Shown: one piece after another, positions 6,262-13,894 of the stretch
How positions within the stretch are numbered: the stretch's first letter is position 1
Layout of the letters: each line of letters starts with the position of its first letter
Source of the DNA: a virus
Strand: one strand, 5' to 3'
Virus record (IMG/VR): IMGVR_UViG_3300013006_001265
Location: 1-36,209 of that record
DNA: 36,209 bases
Position numbers and translations under genes: made by a program
The notes under the pieces: model-generated
What the model was told of the DNA's origin: nothing
Database searches by the model: none
What the model saw: the letters and a program-made list of their open reading frames with translations, nothing else

Positions 6262-7252
6262 GACGTGTTTCGAGATTGTTTCTTGCCACTTTAATTTTAA
6301 TTTCACCTTGTTGTGCTGTCTTGATAGCATCAACTGTCACAAATAATTTACCATATTTTTTCACAGCATCTGCACAATCTTTAACATCTTCCGACCAATT
6401 AGGAAATGCCACTGACCAATCGTAGTCTATAGCCTGTTTGATTAACATTAGCCCGGCCTGATCTTGATCAGGAATAACAATAACTTCTTTGCCTAATTGA
6501 TTAATGATGTGTGCCTGTTGTTGTGATATTTCATTGGTTAGTAGCGCAACACCGTCTACAGCCAGCGCATCAAACGGGCCTTCACACACAAATACATATT
6601 TGTTCAAGGCATCTTGAGCATCGACATTAAACACAAAGAAGGGATGCTGATCCGATAGATACTTGGGCTTTCCGTCTTTGACTTTGCGAGCAGTATTACC
6701 AACTACAACTCCATCATACTTAAAAGGAATAATTACACGATCGATAAATCCGGGAGCAGGACTCCAGCAGAAGTTATCATCCATGGGATCGTATCCTCTG
6801 CCTATTAGATAATCAATGACCTTGCCAATATCTTCGGCAATGTCTGGCAAGTATGCACTGTTAACCCACTCTGCAATGGTCAGTGTTGCTTCAGGCAATT
6901 CTTTCTTGGTAAATTTAACCTTTTCAACAAAGTGTTCAGGTTCGTAGTCTAGACTTTCAGTTTTGAGTGCTTCAAAGACCAAATGTTTAATTTCGTCATC
7001 ATCTGCACCAAGCCATCGACACAGTGTTTTAAATTTTTCAGTTAAGGTTCTTCCTGGTTGCCAACTGGCTGTGTATTTGCAGTTGAAACAGTTGTAGACC
7101 ACTCCTTCACTGAACATTATACCAGCACGTTTTCTAGTGTCTCTTGCGTGACCTCTATGTTGACAACAGGGCGCATTGAAACTGATCCACCCACTTGGGC
7201 TAGCTTTGACTCTGGGCAATAATAAACGAAAACGGTCTAAGACAAGTGTCAT
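6239..7252 (-). CDS. 61: DNA primase, T4 gp61 type
   Basis: 337 aa. The N-terminal zinc-binding module has CCQHRGH (about 29-35) and NCFNC (about 54-58), as in DnaG-type primases. A catalytic Toprim fold follows, with the glutamate motif CEGPFDALAVDG (about 220-231) and the acidic pair PDQDQAG (about 256-262). Length is close to T4 gp61 (342 aa). It makes RNA primers for the lagging strand with gp41, the next gene. It is preceded by a near-consensus sigma70 promoter whose predicted start is the ATG, without a Shine-Dalgarno. Confidence 0.93.
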   Translation of the reverse strand: MTLVLDRFRLLLPRVKASPSGWISFNAPCCQHRGHARDTRKRAGIMFSEGVVYNCFNCKYTASWQPGRTLTEKFKTLCRWLGADDDEIKHLVFEALKTESLDYEPEHFVEKVKFTKKELPEATLTIAEWVNSAYLPDIAEDIGKVIDYLIGRGYDPMDDNFCWSPAPGFIDRVIIPFKYDGVVVGNTARKVKDGKPKYLSDQHPFFVFNVDAQDALNKYVFVCEGPFDALAVDGVALLTNEISQQQAHIINQLGKEVIVIPDQDQAGLMLIKQAIDYDWSVAFPNWSEDVKDCADAVKKYGKLFVTVDAIKTAQQGEIKIKVARNNLETRLAFQEKR

Positions 7253-7258
7253 AGACTT

Positions 7259-7287
7259 AGTATACTATCTATATAGTACTTTGTCAA
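7259..7287 (-). promoter_or_regulatory. near-consensus sigma70 promoter abutting the gp61 start codon
   Basis: On the minus strand: perfect -35 TTGACA (7287-7282), 17-nt spacer, -10 TATACT (7264-7259), then AAGTCT and ATG (7252). The promoter lies partly in the 3' end of the BppU-like gene. Transcription should begin at the first base of the ATG. It is the strongest of the three matching cases. Confidence 0.8.
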
Positions 7288-8068
7288 CAGTTCCGGAGGT
7301 CGGAGTGTGTTTTATTCTAAACCAATTGTACTTGCCAGTCAAATTGTGATAGCCATTGGTAGCGTTTTCAAAATTTAATGTAACAACATCAGCCCAAACT
7401 TCAGGAGTTCCGCCGTCACTGAGACTGCCTTGAACGATTACTGATCCACTATAGTTTGTAAAATAAAATTGAAACGTATGCAAGGAGTTTGGTGCTGAAA
7501 CTTCTGGTCTAGCATCAATAAGACTACTGATGTAATAGTCAGAAAATGGTTCACCAAAACTCTTGTGTAGACTAAACACCTTGATGGAATTGCTAATTGT
7601 AGGTGCGCCGTAGATTGATTGATAAACTTCTAAAGTTCCAAACGATCCGTATTGACTATCGGAATACAATGGCGTTTTTTCAGTTACTAGATATTCGTCT
7701 GCGTCTATATTAGTTCGACTTTCTCTATGTAGACTATATTGATAACTGCCTTCTTCTAGGCCTAGTAAGTCACTAGCTGTTAACGTAAAATATATTTTAC
7801 CAGTAGCAAGATCAGTCACAATACAATCTTTTTGTAAAATTAGTTCCTGCGTGTCTCTGCCCACCAGAGTAAAAACCACCGTAGATCCGGTTATATTCAA
7901 GGATTTTTGATCAGCATTTTTGACCTGCACTTTGATCCGATTATCCATTCCGCCGTAGACTTTTATGTTTCGTTGATACACTTTTCGATACCTCTCTGTT
8001 GTCCAGGCGCCGACATTTGTAAACACATCGATGTTATTTGGATATAAATAAACTGAAATTTGTTGCAT
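7265..8068 (-). CDS. putative virion/baseplate protein with BppU-like N-terminal domain
   Basis: 267 aa, beta-rich, few Cys. Residues about 40-112 fit the BppU_N (DUF2479-like) immunoglobulin-type fold of phage receptor-binding and baseplate proteins: a polar strand (RIKVQVKNADQKSL), ITGSTVVFTL, a polar loop, then GKIYFTLTASDLLGLEEGSYQYSL. The remainder is Ser/Tyr-rich strands, possibly a carbohydrate- or trimer-forming domain. It is preceded by a GATAAATA late box and AAAGGT, consistent with late expression. Placement within replication genes is odd for a structural gene. Exact virion position unknown. Confidence 0.6.
   Translation of the reverse strand: MQQISVYLYPNNIDVFTNVGAWTTERYRKVYQRNIKVYGGMDNRIKVQVKNADQKSLNITGSTVVFTLVGRDTQELILQKDCIVTDLATGKIYFTLTASDLLGLEEGSYQYSLHRESRTNIDADEYLVTEKTPLYSDSQYGSFGTLEVYQSIYGAPTISNSIKVFSLHKSFGEPFSDYYISSLIDARPEVSAPNSLHTFQFYFTNYSGSVIVQGSLSDGGTPEVWADVVTLNFENATNGYHNLTGKYNWFRIKHTPTSGTVDKVLYR
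8043..8050 (+). promoter_or_regulatory. late promoter box TATAAATA (plus)
   Basis: Perfect T4 late core, located inside the first codons of the minus-strand BppU-like gene and reading towards the plus gene at 8099. Predicted leader about 43 nt. It crosses the minus-strand box at 8090-8097, so the two 5' ends would be antisense to each other. Confidence 0.55.
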
Positions 8069-8089
8069 ACATTAACGGACCTTTAGCAA

Positions 8090-8097
8090 TATTTATC
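8090..8097 (-). promoter_or_regulatory. late promoter box GATAAATA (minus)
   Basis: Seven of eight matches to the T4 late core on the minus strand, 21 nt before the BppU-like ATG at 8068, with AAAGGT between box and ATG. It lies immediately before the start codon of the plus gene at 8099. Confidence 0.55.
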
Positions 8098-8098
8098 T

Positions 8099-8470
8099 AT
8101 GAGAATAACAGAAAACTTACAACAAAACTTTCCATTTATATCCGTGCTGAACCACGTAGATCAAGAATATGTTGGTATTATAATTAACCAAGATAATCAG
8201 ATCACTAGTATGTACGACTATTCTTTGATAAAATCAGACCTAGAAAAAAGCAGATTTATAGAACTTGGAGAAGCTTGGTGGTGGGAATCTAACCGGCAAA
8301 TCCCCATTAGTATCTTTCTTTCCAGAGAAATTTTTACTTATAGATATGCTATACGAAATTTTGCAACCAAAGATATTAAAGTTATACTAGGTCCGATTAC
8401 CAGTCTTAATAACATCATAATCAAACGTGTAAAACGAAAATCTATTACACTGGTAAGAAGAGTGCCCTAA
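8099..8470 (+). CDS. conserved-looking hypothetical protein (123 aa)
   Basis: Not assigned to a family. It is a compact alpha/beta protein: VLNHVDQEYVGIIIN forms strands, GEAWWWESNR is a Trp-rich turn, and a basic C-terminus (IIKRVKRKSITLVRRVP) could touch nucleic acid or membrane. It is the only plus-strand gene between 3519 and 20196, driven by its own TATAAATA box. Its stop overlaps the converging stop of the next minus gene (CTAA). Confidence 0.65.
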   Translation: MRITENLQQNFPFISVLNHVDQEYVGIIINQDNQITSMYDYSLIKSDLEKSRFIELGEAWWWESNRQIPISIFLSREIFTYRYAIRNFATKDIKVILGPITSLNNIIIKRVKRKSITLVRRVP

Positions 8471-9045
8471 GAGTACCCGTAACTGATTTGTTCGCAGATT
8501 AAATTCATTTGAACAACAATAGCAACAGCATAGGCTGTAGCATGGCTTTTCTTAAAGTAATAATCGTCAGTCTCTGGTTTCATCCACACTTCCGTCATCA
8601 CAGTTGTCCAATCTTTTCCTATAAGATGCCGTTTGGCTGGCCGTATCATCCCCAATACCGCTGCTAGTTGTTCTACGTTTTTCGGCTGCATTTCTTTGAG
8701 TATGGAACCATGCCCGTTGACGTGAAAGAGTAAACTGGTAAAATCGTCTTGTAATAGTAAATCCCATAACGGCTCCTGATTCATTAGATATATCAAATGA
8801 TCTTCATCTTTAATACCCTTGTATAATCCAACATTGAGAAAATCTATTTTAAAATACTCTCTTTGTTCGGCGGTATCATAAGGAATTGCACATAGTCCTG
8901 TTAGGGCGTTAACTGGTACTTTGTGCATATAGATGCCAGTGTTATGCTTGACCAATCGATTGTTTTCAACACGACTGGCTCCTACGTGTTTGAATAGTTT
9001 TAGTGCAGAATCTCTGTCTGTAAAATCTATGTCTATGTCAGGCAT
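8467..9045 (-). CDS. reduced DnaE-like (family C polymerase) protein, 192 aa
   Basis: The order of motifs follows the bacterial DNA polymerase III alpha palm. It starts with PDIDIDF (residues 2-8, the first two catalytic Asp), then a region like the HAAG segment, then FKIDFL (about 67-72, third catalytic Asp). LLFHVNGHGSILKEMQP and AAVLGMIRPAK correspond to the ES-x-GM...ALxRPG block, and KKSHATAYAVAIV to the late K-S-H-A-x-A-Y motif. The fingers segment with the RRAM-GKK motif is missing, as are the PHP, thumb, beta-clamp and OB parts. DnaE is normally above 1000 aa. Its function is unclear: regulatory, structural or degenerate. The start overlaps the previous stop (TAATG). Confidence 0.7.
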   Translation of the reverse strand: MPDIDIDFTDRDSALKLFKHVGASRVENNRLVKHNTGIYMHKVPVNALTGLCAIPYDTAEQREYFKIDFLNVGLYKGIKDEDHLIYLMNQEPLWDLLLQDDFTSLLFHVNGHGSILKEMQPKNVEQLAAVLGMIRPAKRHLIGKDWTTVMTEVWMKPETDDYYFKKSHATAYAVAIVVQMNLICEQISYGYS

Positions 9046-9284
9046 TATTGCAATCTCGTGCTTTCAAAAAGTAATAATGGTAGTGTCTCTGCTAAAAACT
9101 GTGCATATTCTTCAGCGTCTTCGGAGTCTTCAAATCCGGAGAATTTTACATAAACGTCACTGGAGTCTTCGGCTACAACCACTTCGATATCGATATCATC
9201 TCTAGAAATATGTTCTTCATTGTCTTTAAGTTCTTCTTCAACAATTTCTGGTTCCAGCTCTTCTCGTCGTTTCTTAAAAATCAT
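9045..9284 (-). CDS. small acidic protein (79 aa)
   Basis: Strongly acidic (many Glu/Asp), with a basic start (MIFKKRREE), a central strand (DVYVKFSGF) and a C-terminal helix (EYAQFLAETLPLLLF). It has a strong Shine-Dalgarno AAGGAGG about 10 nt upstream, lying in the end of the zinc-finger gene, and its ATG overlaps that gene's stop (ATGA). No family recognised. A small acidic protein beside replication genes could be a DNA mimic or a protein partner, but this is speculation. Confidence 0.6.
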   Translation of the reverse strand: MIFKKRREELEPEIVEEELKDNEEHISRDDIDIEVVVAEDSSDVYVKFSGFEDSEDAEEYAQFLAETLPLLLFESTRLQ

Positions 9285-9967
9285 AATATTTTTGCCTCCT
9301 TAATGACATCTTTTATTAATTCAACATCAGCAGGCAGTGCTTTAAATCTTCTCATCCAAAATTGTGGATCAATGTATGGCTCAACAATGGCCAGTTGTTC
9401 GTCGTTCATTTTTGTCAACATCTCTTTGCCTGCTTTCGTATTTAACACAAGCCAAGGACTAATCGTGCCTTCTTTAATATCATGAGTGGCCCTATTGAGA
9501 TTGACATAGGCAAAGTAGTGTTCCCATTGTGCATTGTTCACATTGGCCCAATCCATCATGGTTTTAATTGATCTTTGAATAGCACCGTCGGCCGGTTCTA
9601 TTTTTATCAATTCGGAAACATAGGTATCATAAAGTTCATCACGGCACCAATGGTCTAATTTGATACCACTCTTAATCACATAGTCTATAAATCTTTCTGG
9701 ATATATTGGCGATGTGTTAACTAAAAAACTTCCGAATTTAACAAAAGCAGTATAGTATGGACTACTAGCAAAATCATCAAAACTTTTAGTAGATTTGACC
9801 GTTTGGGTAATTTCATAAAACCTCTGATAGGTTAACAATCCTGCCTGAACGTGCTTTTCTGTTTTTGACATATGGCGACGTTTTTGTTCGCAGACATGAA
9901 CAAATAGTGTTTTTTCTTTGGCGAAGAGTTTTTCACAGAATTCGCATTTATAATTTAAGTTCTGCAA
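9281..9967 (-). CDS. zinc-finger-containing hypothetical protein (228 aa)
   Basis: The N-terminus has C-x2-C (CEFC) and, 13 residues later, H-V-C followed by RRH, giving a C2H2/C2HC-type zinc finger at about residues 8-34. The rest is helical with conserved-looking aromatics (DWANVNNAQWEHYFAYVNLNRATHD). The start is uncertain: the longest frame begins at ATG 10051 inside the gp62-like gene, but those residues look like an off-frame shadow, so I place it at TTG 9967, overlapping the gp62-like stop by 20 nt. Possibly a DNA- or RNA-binding regulator. Confidence 0.6.
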   Translation of the reverse strand: MQNLNYKCEFCEKLFAKEKTLFVHVCEQKRRHMSKTEKHVQAGLLTYQRFYEITQTVKSTKSFDDFASSPYYTAFVKFGSFLVNTSPIYPERFIDYVIKSGIKLDHWCRDELYDTYVSELIKIEPADGAIQRSIKTMMDWANVNNAQWEHYFAYVNLNRATHDIKEGTISPWLVLNTKAGKEMLTKMNDEQLAIVEPYIDPQFWMRRFKALPADVELIKDVIKEAKIL

Positions 9968-10427
9968 TTTGTTTTTTATCCCAACCAAGCCCCTGGCAGT
10001 ATTCTTTGATTTCTTTGTCTGTGGTGATTGCGGCAAGAGTTTCAATATCATTATGTTTCATATTAGGAAAGAATTGACCAATTATTTCTTCTTTTTTATT
10101 CTTGGATTTTTTTAAAGGTATGTATTCGTGAAAGTGTGTTTTACCATCACTATAACTGCACAAGCACAACAACATCCAAACCAACTTGGGATGTTGTTGT
10201 ATCGCTGCCCAATTTTTGTTGTAGATTTCATTTGTAATTTCTACAAAGTGTTCTTGGATTTCTCTGTTAGAACTTTTGACACTGCTAATGTAGCGATTTA
10301 AATTCCAAAAATCGCCTTTGATTTCTTTGCGACCTTCGTCTGTTGTAGCATCCCAAAGTTCTTTGACTCCTAGATCCACTGCTGGAATTATGTCTTTGAA
10401 AAGGTCTACGTGTTTATTTTTTGCCAT
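9948..10427 (-). CDS. 62: probable clamp-loader small subunit (gp62-like)
   Basis: 159 aa, all-helical. The plan resembles T4-type gp62: an N-terminal LFKDIIPAVDLG segment, a FWNLNRYISSVK block, a central helix pair (WAAIQQHPKLVWMLLCLCS), then HFHEYIPLKKSKNK, comparable to the HFNYLMAAVPRGK region of T4 gp62, and a C-terminal helix (KEIKEYCQGLGWD). If correct, it would join gp44 to load the gp45 clamp; neither is in the window. Overlaps of 14 nt upstream and 20 nt downstream indicate one operon. The match is by pattern, not by a diagnostic motif. Confidence 0.5.
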   Translation of the reverse strand: MAKNKHVDLFKDIIPAVDLGVKELWDATTDEGRKEIKGDFWNLNRYISSVKSSNREIQEHFVEITNEIYNKNWAAIQQHPKLVWMLLCLCSYSDGKTHFHEYIPLKKSKNKKEEIIGQFFPNMKHNDIETLAAITTDKEIKEYCQGLGWDKKQIAELKL

Positions 10428-10695
10428 GGTCTTTACTCAAGTGATATATGAGTATAGCACGATCCATGGCCTCTTGTAAAGCTGTATTTGTCCGAGCTTC
10501 TCTTCGAATATCGCCCCAAAGTTTATCTTCCTTGATATGGTCGTATAATGGACGGCCATCGTGAGTTCTAGGATCGATTTTATTTTTGTATTGGTAACCG
10601 ATTAATTTTCGATCGGTTTTGCCGGCTTCTCTAGCATAGATTTCTTCGCCGCTCCGTTCATAGACATAGGTTGCACCAGGAGTTAAGGTACCCAT
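10414..10695 (-). CDS. hypothetical protein (93 aa)
   Basis: Not recognised. It is hydrophilic: a beta-rich start (TPGATYVYERSGEEIYARE) and a helical end (ALQEAMDRAILIYHLSKDHGKK). It overlaps the sugar epimerase gene upstream by 13 nt and the gp62-like gene downstream by 14 nt, so it sits at the junction of the glycan and replication runs on one transcript. A role in either group is possible. Confidence 0.55.
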   Translation of the reverse strand: MGTLTPGATYVYERSGEEIYAREAGKTDRKLIGYQYKNKIDPRTHDGRPLYDHIKEDKLWGDIRREARTNTALQEAMDRAILIYHLSKDHGKK

Positions 10696-11519
10696 AATAA
10701 ATCTTCCATAGTATATAATTGCTGCATAAAAGGAGAAGGTATGTCAAGTACACTACTTTCAAGATCGCCTACACGTCTTGGACATACGACAACTTCAAAA
10801 TCACAATTATTAACTTTCTTATACAAGTTAATCATTTGTTTTACTGTTGTACCTACACCATGGCCAAGATTTTCTATTTGATTTGTTGAACGATCAATGG
10901 CCTGTTCTAGAGCACAACAAATTTCATTAACATGAGTGTAGTCGCGTACAGCAGACCTGTCTGGAGTGTTGTAGTCATCACCGAACAAATTAAAAATCCC
11001 AGTTTTCTGAGCATTCATTAAATTCCACATTAGTCCATCTGGATTAGTAGGCATTATACCATCAGATCCTGTTACGTTATAAAATCTAAAAGTAGTAAAC
11101 GGAATAGCTTTTTCTTTACAATATTGATTTACAATTTCTTCAGAGGCTCGTTTGCTAATACCGTAGGGATTGTTCATTGGTCCTGCCGAACCAGTACTGG
11201 CGTGTACAAATCGTTTGTATTTTAATTCTTGAAGAATCCTCAATGTACCTAGAGTATTTGTTTGATAATATTTTATGGGATTTTTTACACTGCGACCAAC
11301 TGCTACTTCTGCTGCTAAATGAATTACACAATCAAATTCAAAATCTCTCTTCCACAGAAAATATCCAGGCATTGTAATATTGTTCCAAGATTGCTCTTTA
11401 ACAGGCAACTGTGGTGGATTTCTATCTAGACCGTAGAGTTCTAAATCGGTTCGCTTGCTTAACAGTTTAGTTAAGTGAGAACCGATATATCCAGCATTGC
11501 CTGTTATCAGTATTTTCAT
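10683..11519 (-). CDS. NAD-dependent sugar epimerase/dehydratase (extended SDR)
   Basis: 278 aa. The Rossmann dinucleotide motif is GNAGYIGSHL (about 7-16), followed by an acidic end of strand 2 (YGLDRN) and the VIHLAAEVAVG motif. The active-site pair is Y-x3-K in NPYGISK. It fits UDP-glucose 4-epimerase/dTDP-glucose dehydratase-type enzymes, though it is shorter than GalE (about 338 aa), mostly through a shorter C-terminal substrate domain. Likely role: making a modified nucleotide sugar for the neighbouring glycosyltransferases. The substrate cannot be read. 4-nt overlap with the FkbM gene upstream. Confidence 0.8.
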   Translation of the reverse strand: MKILITGNAGYIGSHLTKLLSKRTDLELYGLDRNPPQLPVKEQSWNNITMPGYFLWKRDFEFDCVIHLAAEVAVGRSVKNPIKYYQTNTLGTLRILQELKYKRFVHASTGSAGPMNNPYGISKRASEEIVNQYCKEKAIPFTTFRFYNVTGSDGIMPTNPDGLMWNLMNAQKTGIFNLFGDDYNTPDRSAVRDYTHVNEICCALEQAIDRSTNQIENLGHGVGTTVKQMINLYKKVNNCDFEVVVCPRRVGDLESSVLDIPSPFMQQLYTMEDLLWVP

Positions 11520-12175
11520 TTATAAACCATAACGCAGTCTTTTGGCCAACTGACTTCCATAGTGTATCCCCAAGACAACAAAAGATCAACTGCTAAATTT
11601 CCTTCCTCACCGTAATACCGTTTTGAATAGTTTTTTTCTTCCATCAATATTACAGGTCTATATTTTTTAATAGTTTGCTCGGCACCTTTTAGAATATAAG
11701 GCTCATATCCTTCGCAGTCTAATTTTATAAATCCAACTTCTGTTAATTCGAAAGAATCTAAAGTTTTACAAATATGTGTTCCAGCAACTTCTTTATTGAT
11801 ATGAGTACCGAAACTAGTTTTTTCGTGAGTTAAAGAAACAAGTTCTTCTTTGTCACTTAACCCACAATCACATACTACTACATTATCTAATTGAAATTTT
11901 TCTACATTTTTTATAAGACAATCTCGAACTGGAGTATCCACTTCAAATGCATAAATCTTAGAAAACTTGCTGTTTAAGTTATAACTCATAATGCCATAGT
12001 TAGCACCTGCATCTATAGCTGTAGTAAAATTATTAACAAATCCTAATGCACTATCGAGTTTACTTTTTTGATAATCAAGAACACAAGGTGCTCGATCAGC
12101 ATTAACGTCTGCTTTTTTAAGAGCCGATCTTACAGCCTTGTCTCCCGGTATCACTATCCAGTCTTCGATATTCAT
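11516..12175 (-). CDS. FkbM family methyltransferase (1)
   Basis: 219 aa. The SAM-binding motif I is IDAGANYGI (about 54-62), then a strand ending in an acidic residue (IYAFEVD), a motif with VCDCGLSDK, and the family signature FIKLDCEGYEPYILKGAEQTI (about 149-169), typical of Methyltransf_21. These enzymes commonly O-methylate sugars in glycans or antibiotics. It differs from its neighbours by a longer N-terminus (about 50 residues before motif I). Flanked by an epimerase and gmd. Confidence 0.8.
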   Translation of the reverse strand: MNIEDWIVIPGDKAVRSALKKADVNADRAPCVLDYQKSKLDSALGFVNNFTTAIDAGANYGIMSYNLNSKFSKIYAFEVDTPVRDCLIKNVEKFQLDNVVVCDCGLSDKEELVSLTHEKTSFGTHINKEVAGTHICKTLDSFELTEVGFIKLDCEGYEPYILKGAEQTIKKYRPVILMEEKNYSKRYYGEEGNLAVDLLLSWGYTMEVSWPKDCVMVYK

Positions 12176-12188
12176 ATTGTGTATCTCG

Positions 12189-13169
12189 TTAAGTTTTATT
12201 TTTCTGCAATCTTTTTAAATCTGCATCTACCATTTCTTTAATCAGTGTTTCAAAATTTGTTTTTGGTTGCCATCCCAGCACCTTTTTAGCTTTAGCACTA
12301 TCACCACACAAACTGTGTAATTCTGCAGGACGTTTAAATCTAGGATCTAATTCGATATATTTTTTCCAATCCGTAATTCCAACATGAGAAAACCCAATAG
12401 TCAACAGATCTGCAATACTATGTTGAATACCAGTACTTACTACATAATCCCCCGGTTCTTCTTGTTGTACCATCAGCCACATGGCTTCTACAAAATCTCC
12501 AGCATATCCCCAATCTCTCTTGCTGTCAAGATTACCTAGGGTTAGTTTATCTTGTAATCCTAATTTTATTTTAGCAATTCCGTTGGTAACTTTTCTAGTT
12601 ACGAATTCTATTCCTCTCAATGGACTTTCATGATTAAACAAAATTCCATTTGATGCGTGTATGCTATAGCTTTCTCTAAAATTAATAGTCATCCAGTATG
12701 CATATAATTTGCTAACTCCGTACGGACTTCTTGGTTTAAAAGTTGTATTCTCATCCTGCATCCCGCCGTTACTATTACCGTACATTTCACTAGTGCTTGC
12801 CTGATAGTATCTAGACAATGGACTGTGCATTTTTATAGAATTTAAAATATTTAACGGGCCTAGGCTATTAACTTCTGTAGTTAATTTGTTTAAATCCCAA
12901 CTAGCACCAACAAAACTCTGTGCAGCCAAATTATAAATTTCATTAGGTTTTAAATTTTTAATAATATGATTCATGGAACCGTCGTCGGTAATGTCTCCAG
13001 TTACTAACTCAACATCGTTTTCAATTCCTAAAAATTCGAGATTATTTAAATTTGGATTAGAATATCTTTTTATTAAACCGTATACTTTATAATCTTTTTC
13101 AAGAAGAAATTTTGCAAGATAGGGACCATCTTGTCCTGTCATTCCTGTAACAAACGCTACTTTTTTCAT
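12189..13169 (-). CDS. gmd: GDP-mannose 4,6-dehydratase-like SDR
   Basis: 326 aa. The N-terminal motif TGMTGQDGPYLAKFLL is close to the canonical Gmd sequence TGITGQDGSYL. Catalytic residues are visible in STSEMYG and SPYGVSK (Y-x3-K), followed by FNHESPLRG, SKRDWGYAGDFVEAMW and RFKRPAELHSLCGD, all Gmd landmarks. Expected reaction: GDP-D-mannose to GDP-4-keto-6-deoxymannose, the precursor of fucose, rhamnose, perosamine and similar sugars. It is shorter than E. coli Gmd (373 aa) but has all core motifs. No partner reductase (WcaG/Rmd) or aminotransferase is obvious; the 278-aa SDR nearby might serve. Confidence 0.9.
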   Translation of the reverse strand: MKKVAFVTGMTGQDGPYLAKFLLEKDYKVYGLIKRYSNPNLNNLEFLGIENDVELVTGDITDDGSMNHIIKNLKPNEIYNLAAQSFVGASWDLNKLTTEVNSLGPLNILNSIKMHSPLSRYYQASTSEMYGNSNGGMQDENTTFKPRSPYGVSKLYAYWMTINFRESYSIHASNGILFNHESPLRGIEFVTRKVTNGIAKIKLGLQDKLTLGNLDSKRDWGYAGDFVEAMWLMVQQEEPGDYVVSTGIQHSIADLLTIGFSHVGITDWKKYIELDPRFKRPAELHSLCGDSAKAKKVLGWQPKTNFETLIKEMVDADLKRLQKNKT

Positions 13170-13894
13170 TTTATTTTTTTCCTTAATTTAGCTATTTTTT
13201 CATCTCTTTTTTCTTTTCTATTTCCTTTAAAATGTATCATGTATCCTTTAAAGGTTTGATTAAAATGGCTTTTTGTGATGTTAGGTGTAATATTATAACC
13301 TGTTATCTTTTTAAGATTTTCTAATTCTTTTCTAGTAGCGTCAAACACGTGACAATCAGTGTATGCTTCTAGTGTATATATTTTATCAGAATCGTAATAA
13401 TTTTTAAAAATATCAAAAAATTCTTGGGTATGAGGATTTCTTAAATCAAATGCAATAAATCCAGTTTCACTATACGTGTCTCTGCCTAGATAGCTGGTAA
13501 AATATCCGGTTGGTAAAAACTTCTGCAAATATTCTGCCGACACCTGTTGGATTAATTCGGTATCGGCATCTAGCCAAATTAGTATATCTACACCACTATG
13601 CATTGCGGCATGCCAAATAGCATAACTTTTATGACTAAATCTCACTCCGTCGTTTATAAATGAAGTAACAGGTTTAGTTTTATTCCTATTTTTAAATTGA
13701 GTCAACTCAGGAACTGCTTTTTCTAAATTTATAATGTTTACATTATGATTTTTTTTAAATAATCTTTTATTATCATCTATATAAAGAAATACTTCAACTC
13801 TTTTATCTAAATTATTGTTAAGACTGTGTACAAAGTTTTTTGCATAATCTGCATATCCTTGATCGCTAAAAGTTGATACGATTCCAATTTTCAT
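13166..13894 (-). CDS. glycosyltransferase (GT-A-like, DxD) paralog 1
   Basis: 242 aa. The start KIGIVSTFSDQGYADYAKNF begins a GT-A Rossmann half; the metal/nucleotide-sugar motif is in ILIWLDADTE (about 105-114). Then come an acceptor-side YLGRDTYSETGFIAFDLR block and a CHVFDATR motif. It is clearly related to the 20585 plus-strand gene, which has WMDADT, YLGRKGKYSECG and SFVFDAVR at matching positions. The C-terminus is very basic (KGNRKEKRDEKIAKLRKKIK). Sugar donor unknown. 4-nt overlap with gmd. Confidence 0.75.
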   Translation of the reverse strand: MKIGIVSTFSDQGYADYAKNFVHSLNNNLDKRVEVFLYIDDNKRLFKKNHNVNIINLEKAVPELTQFKNRNKTKPVTSFINDGVRFSHKSYAIWHAAMHSGVDILIWLDADTELIQQVSAEYLQKFLPTGYFTSYLGRDTYSETGFIAFDLRNPHTQEFFDIFKNYYDSDKIYTLEAYTDCHVFDATRKELENLKKITGYNITPNITKSHFNQTFKGYMIHFKGNRKEKRDEKIAKLRKKIK

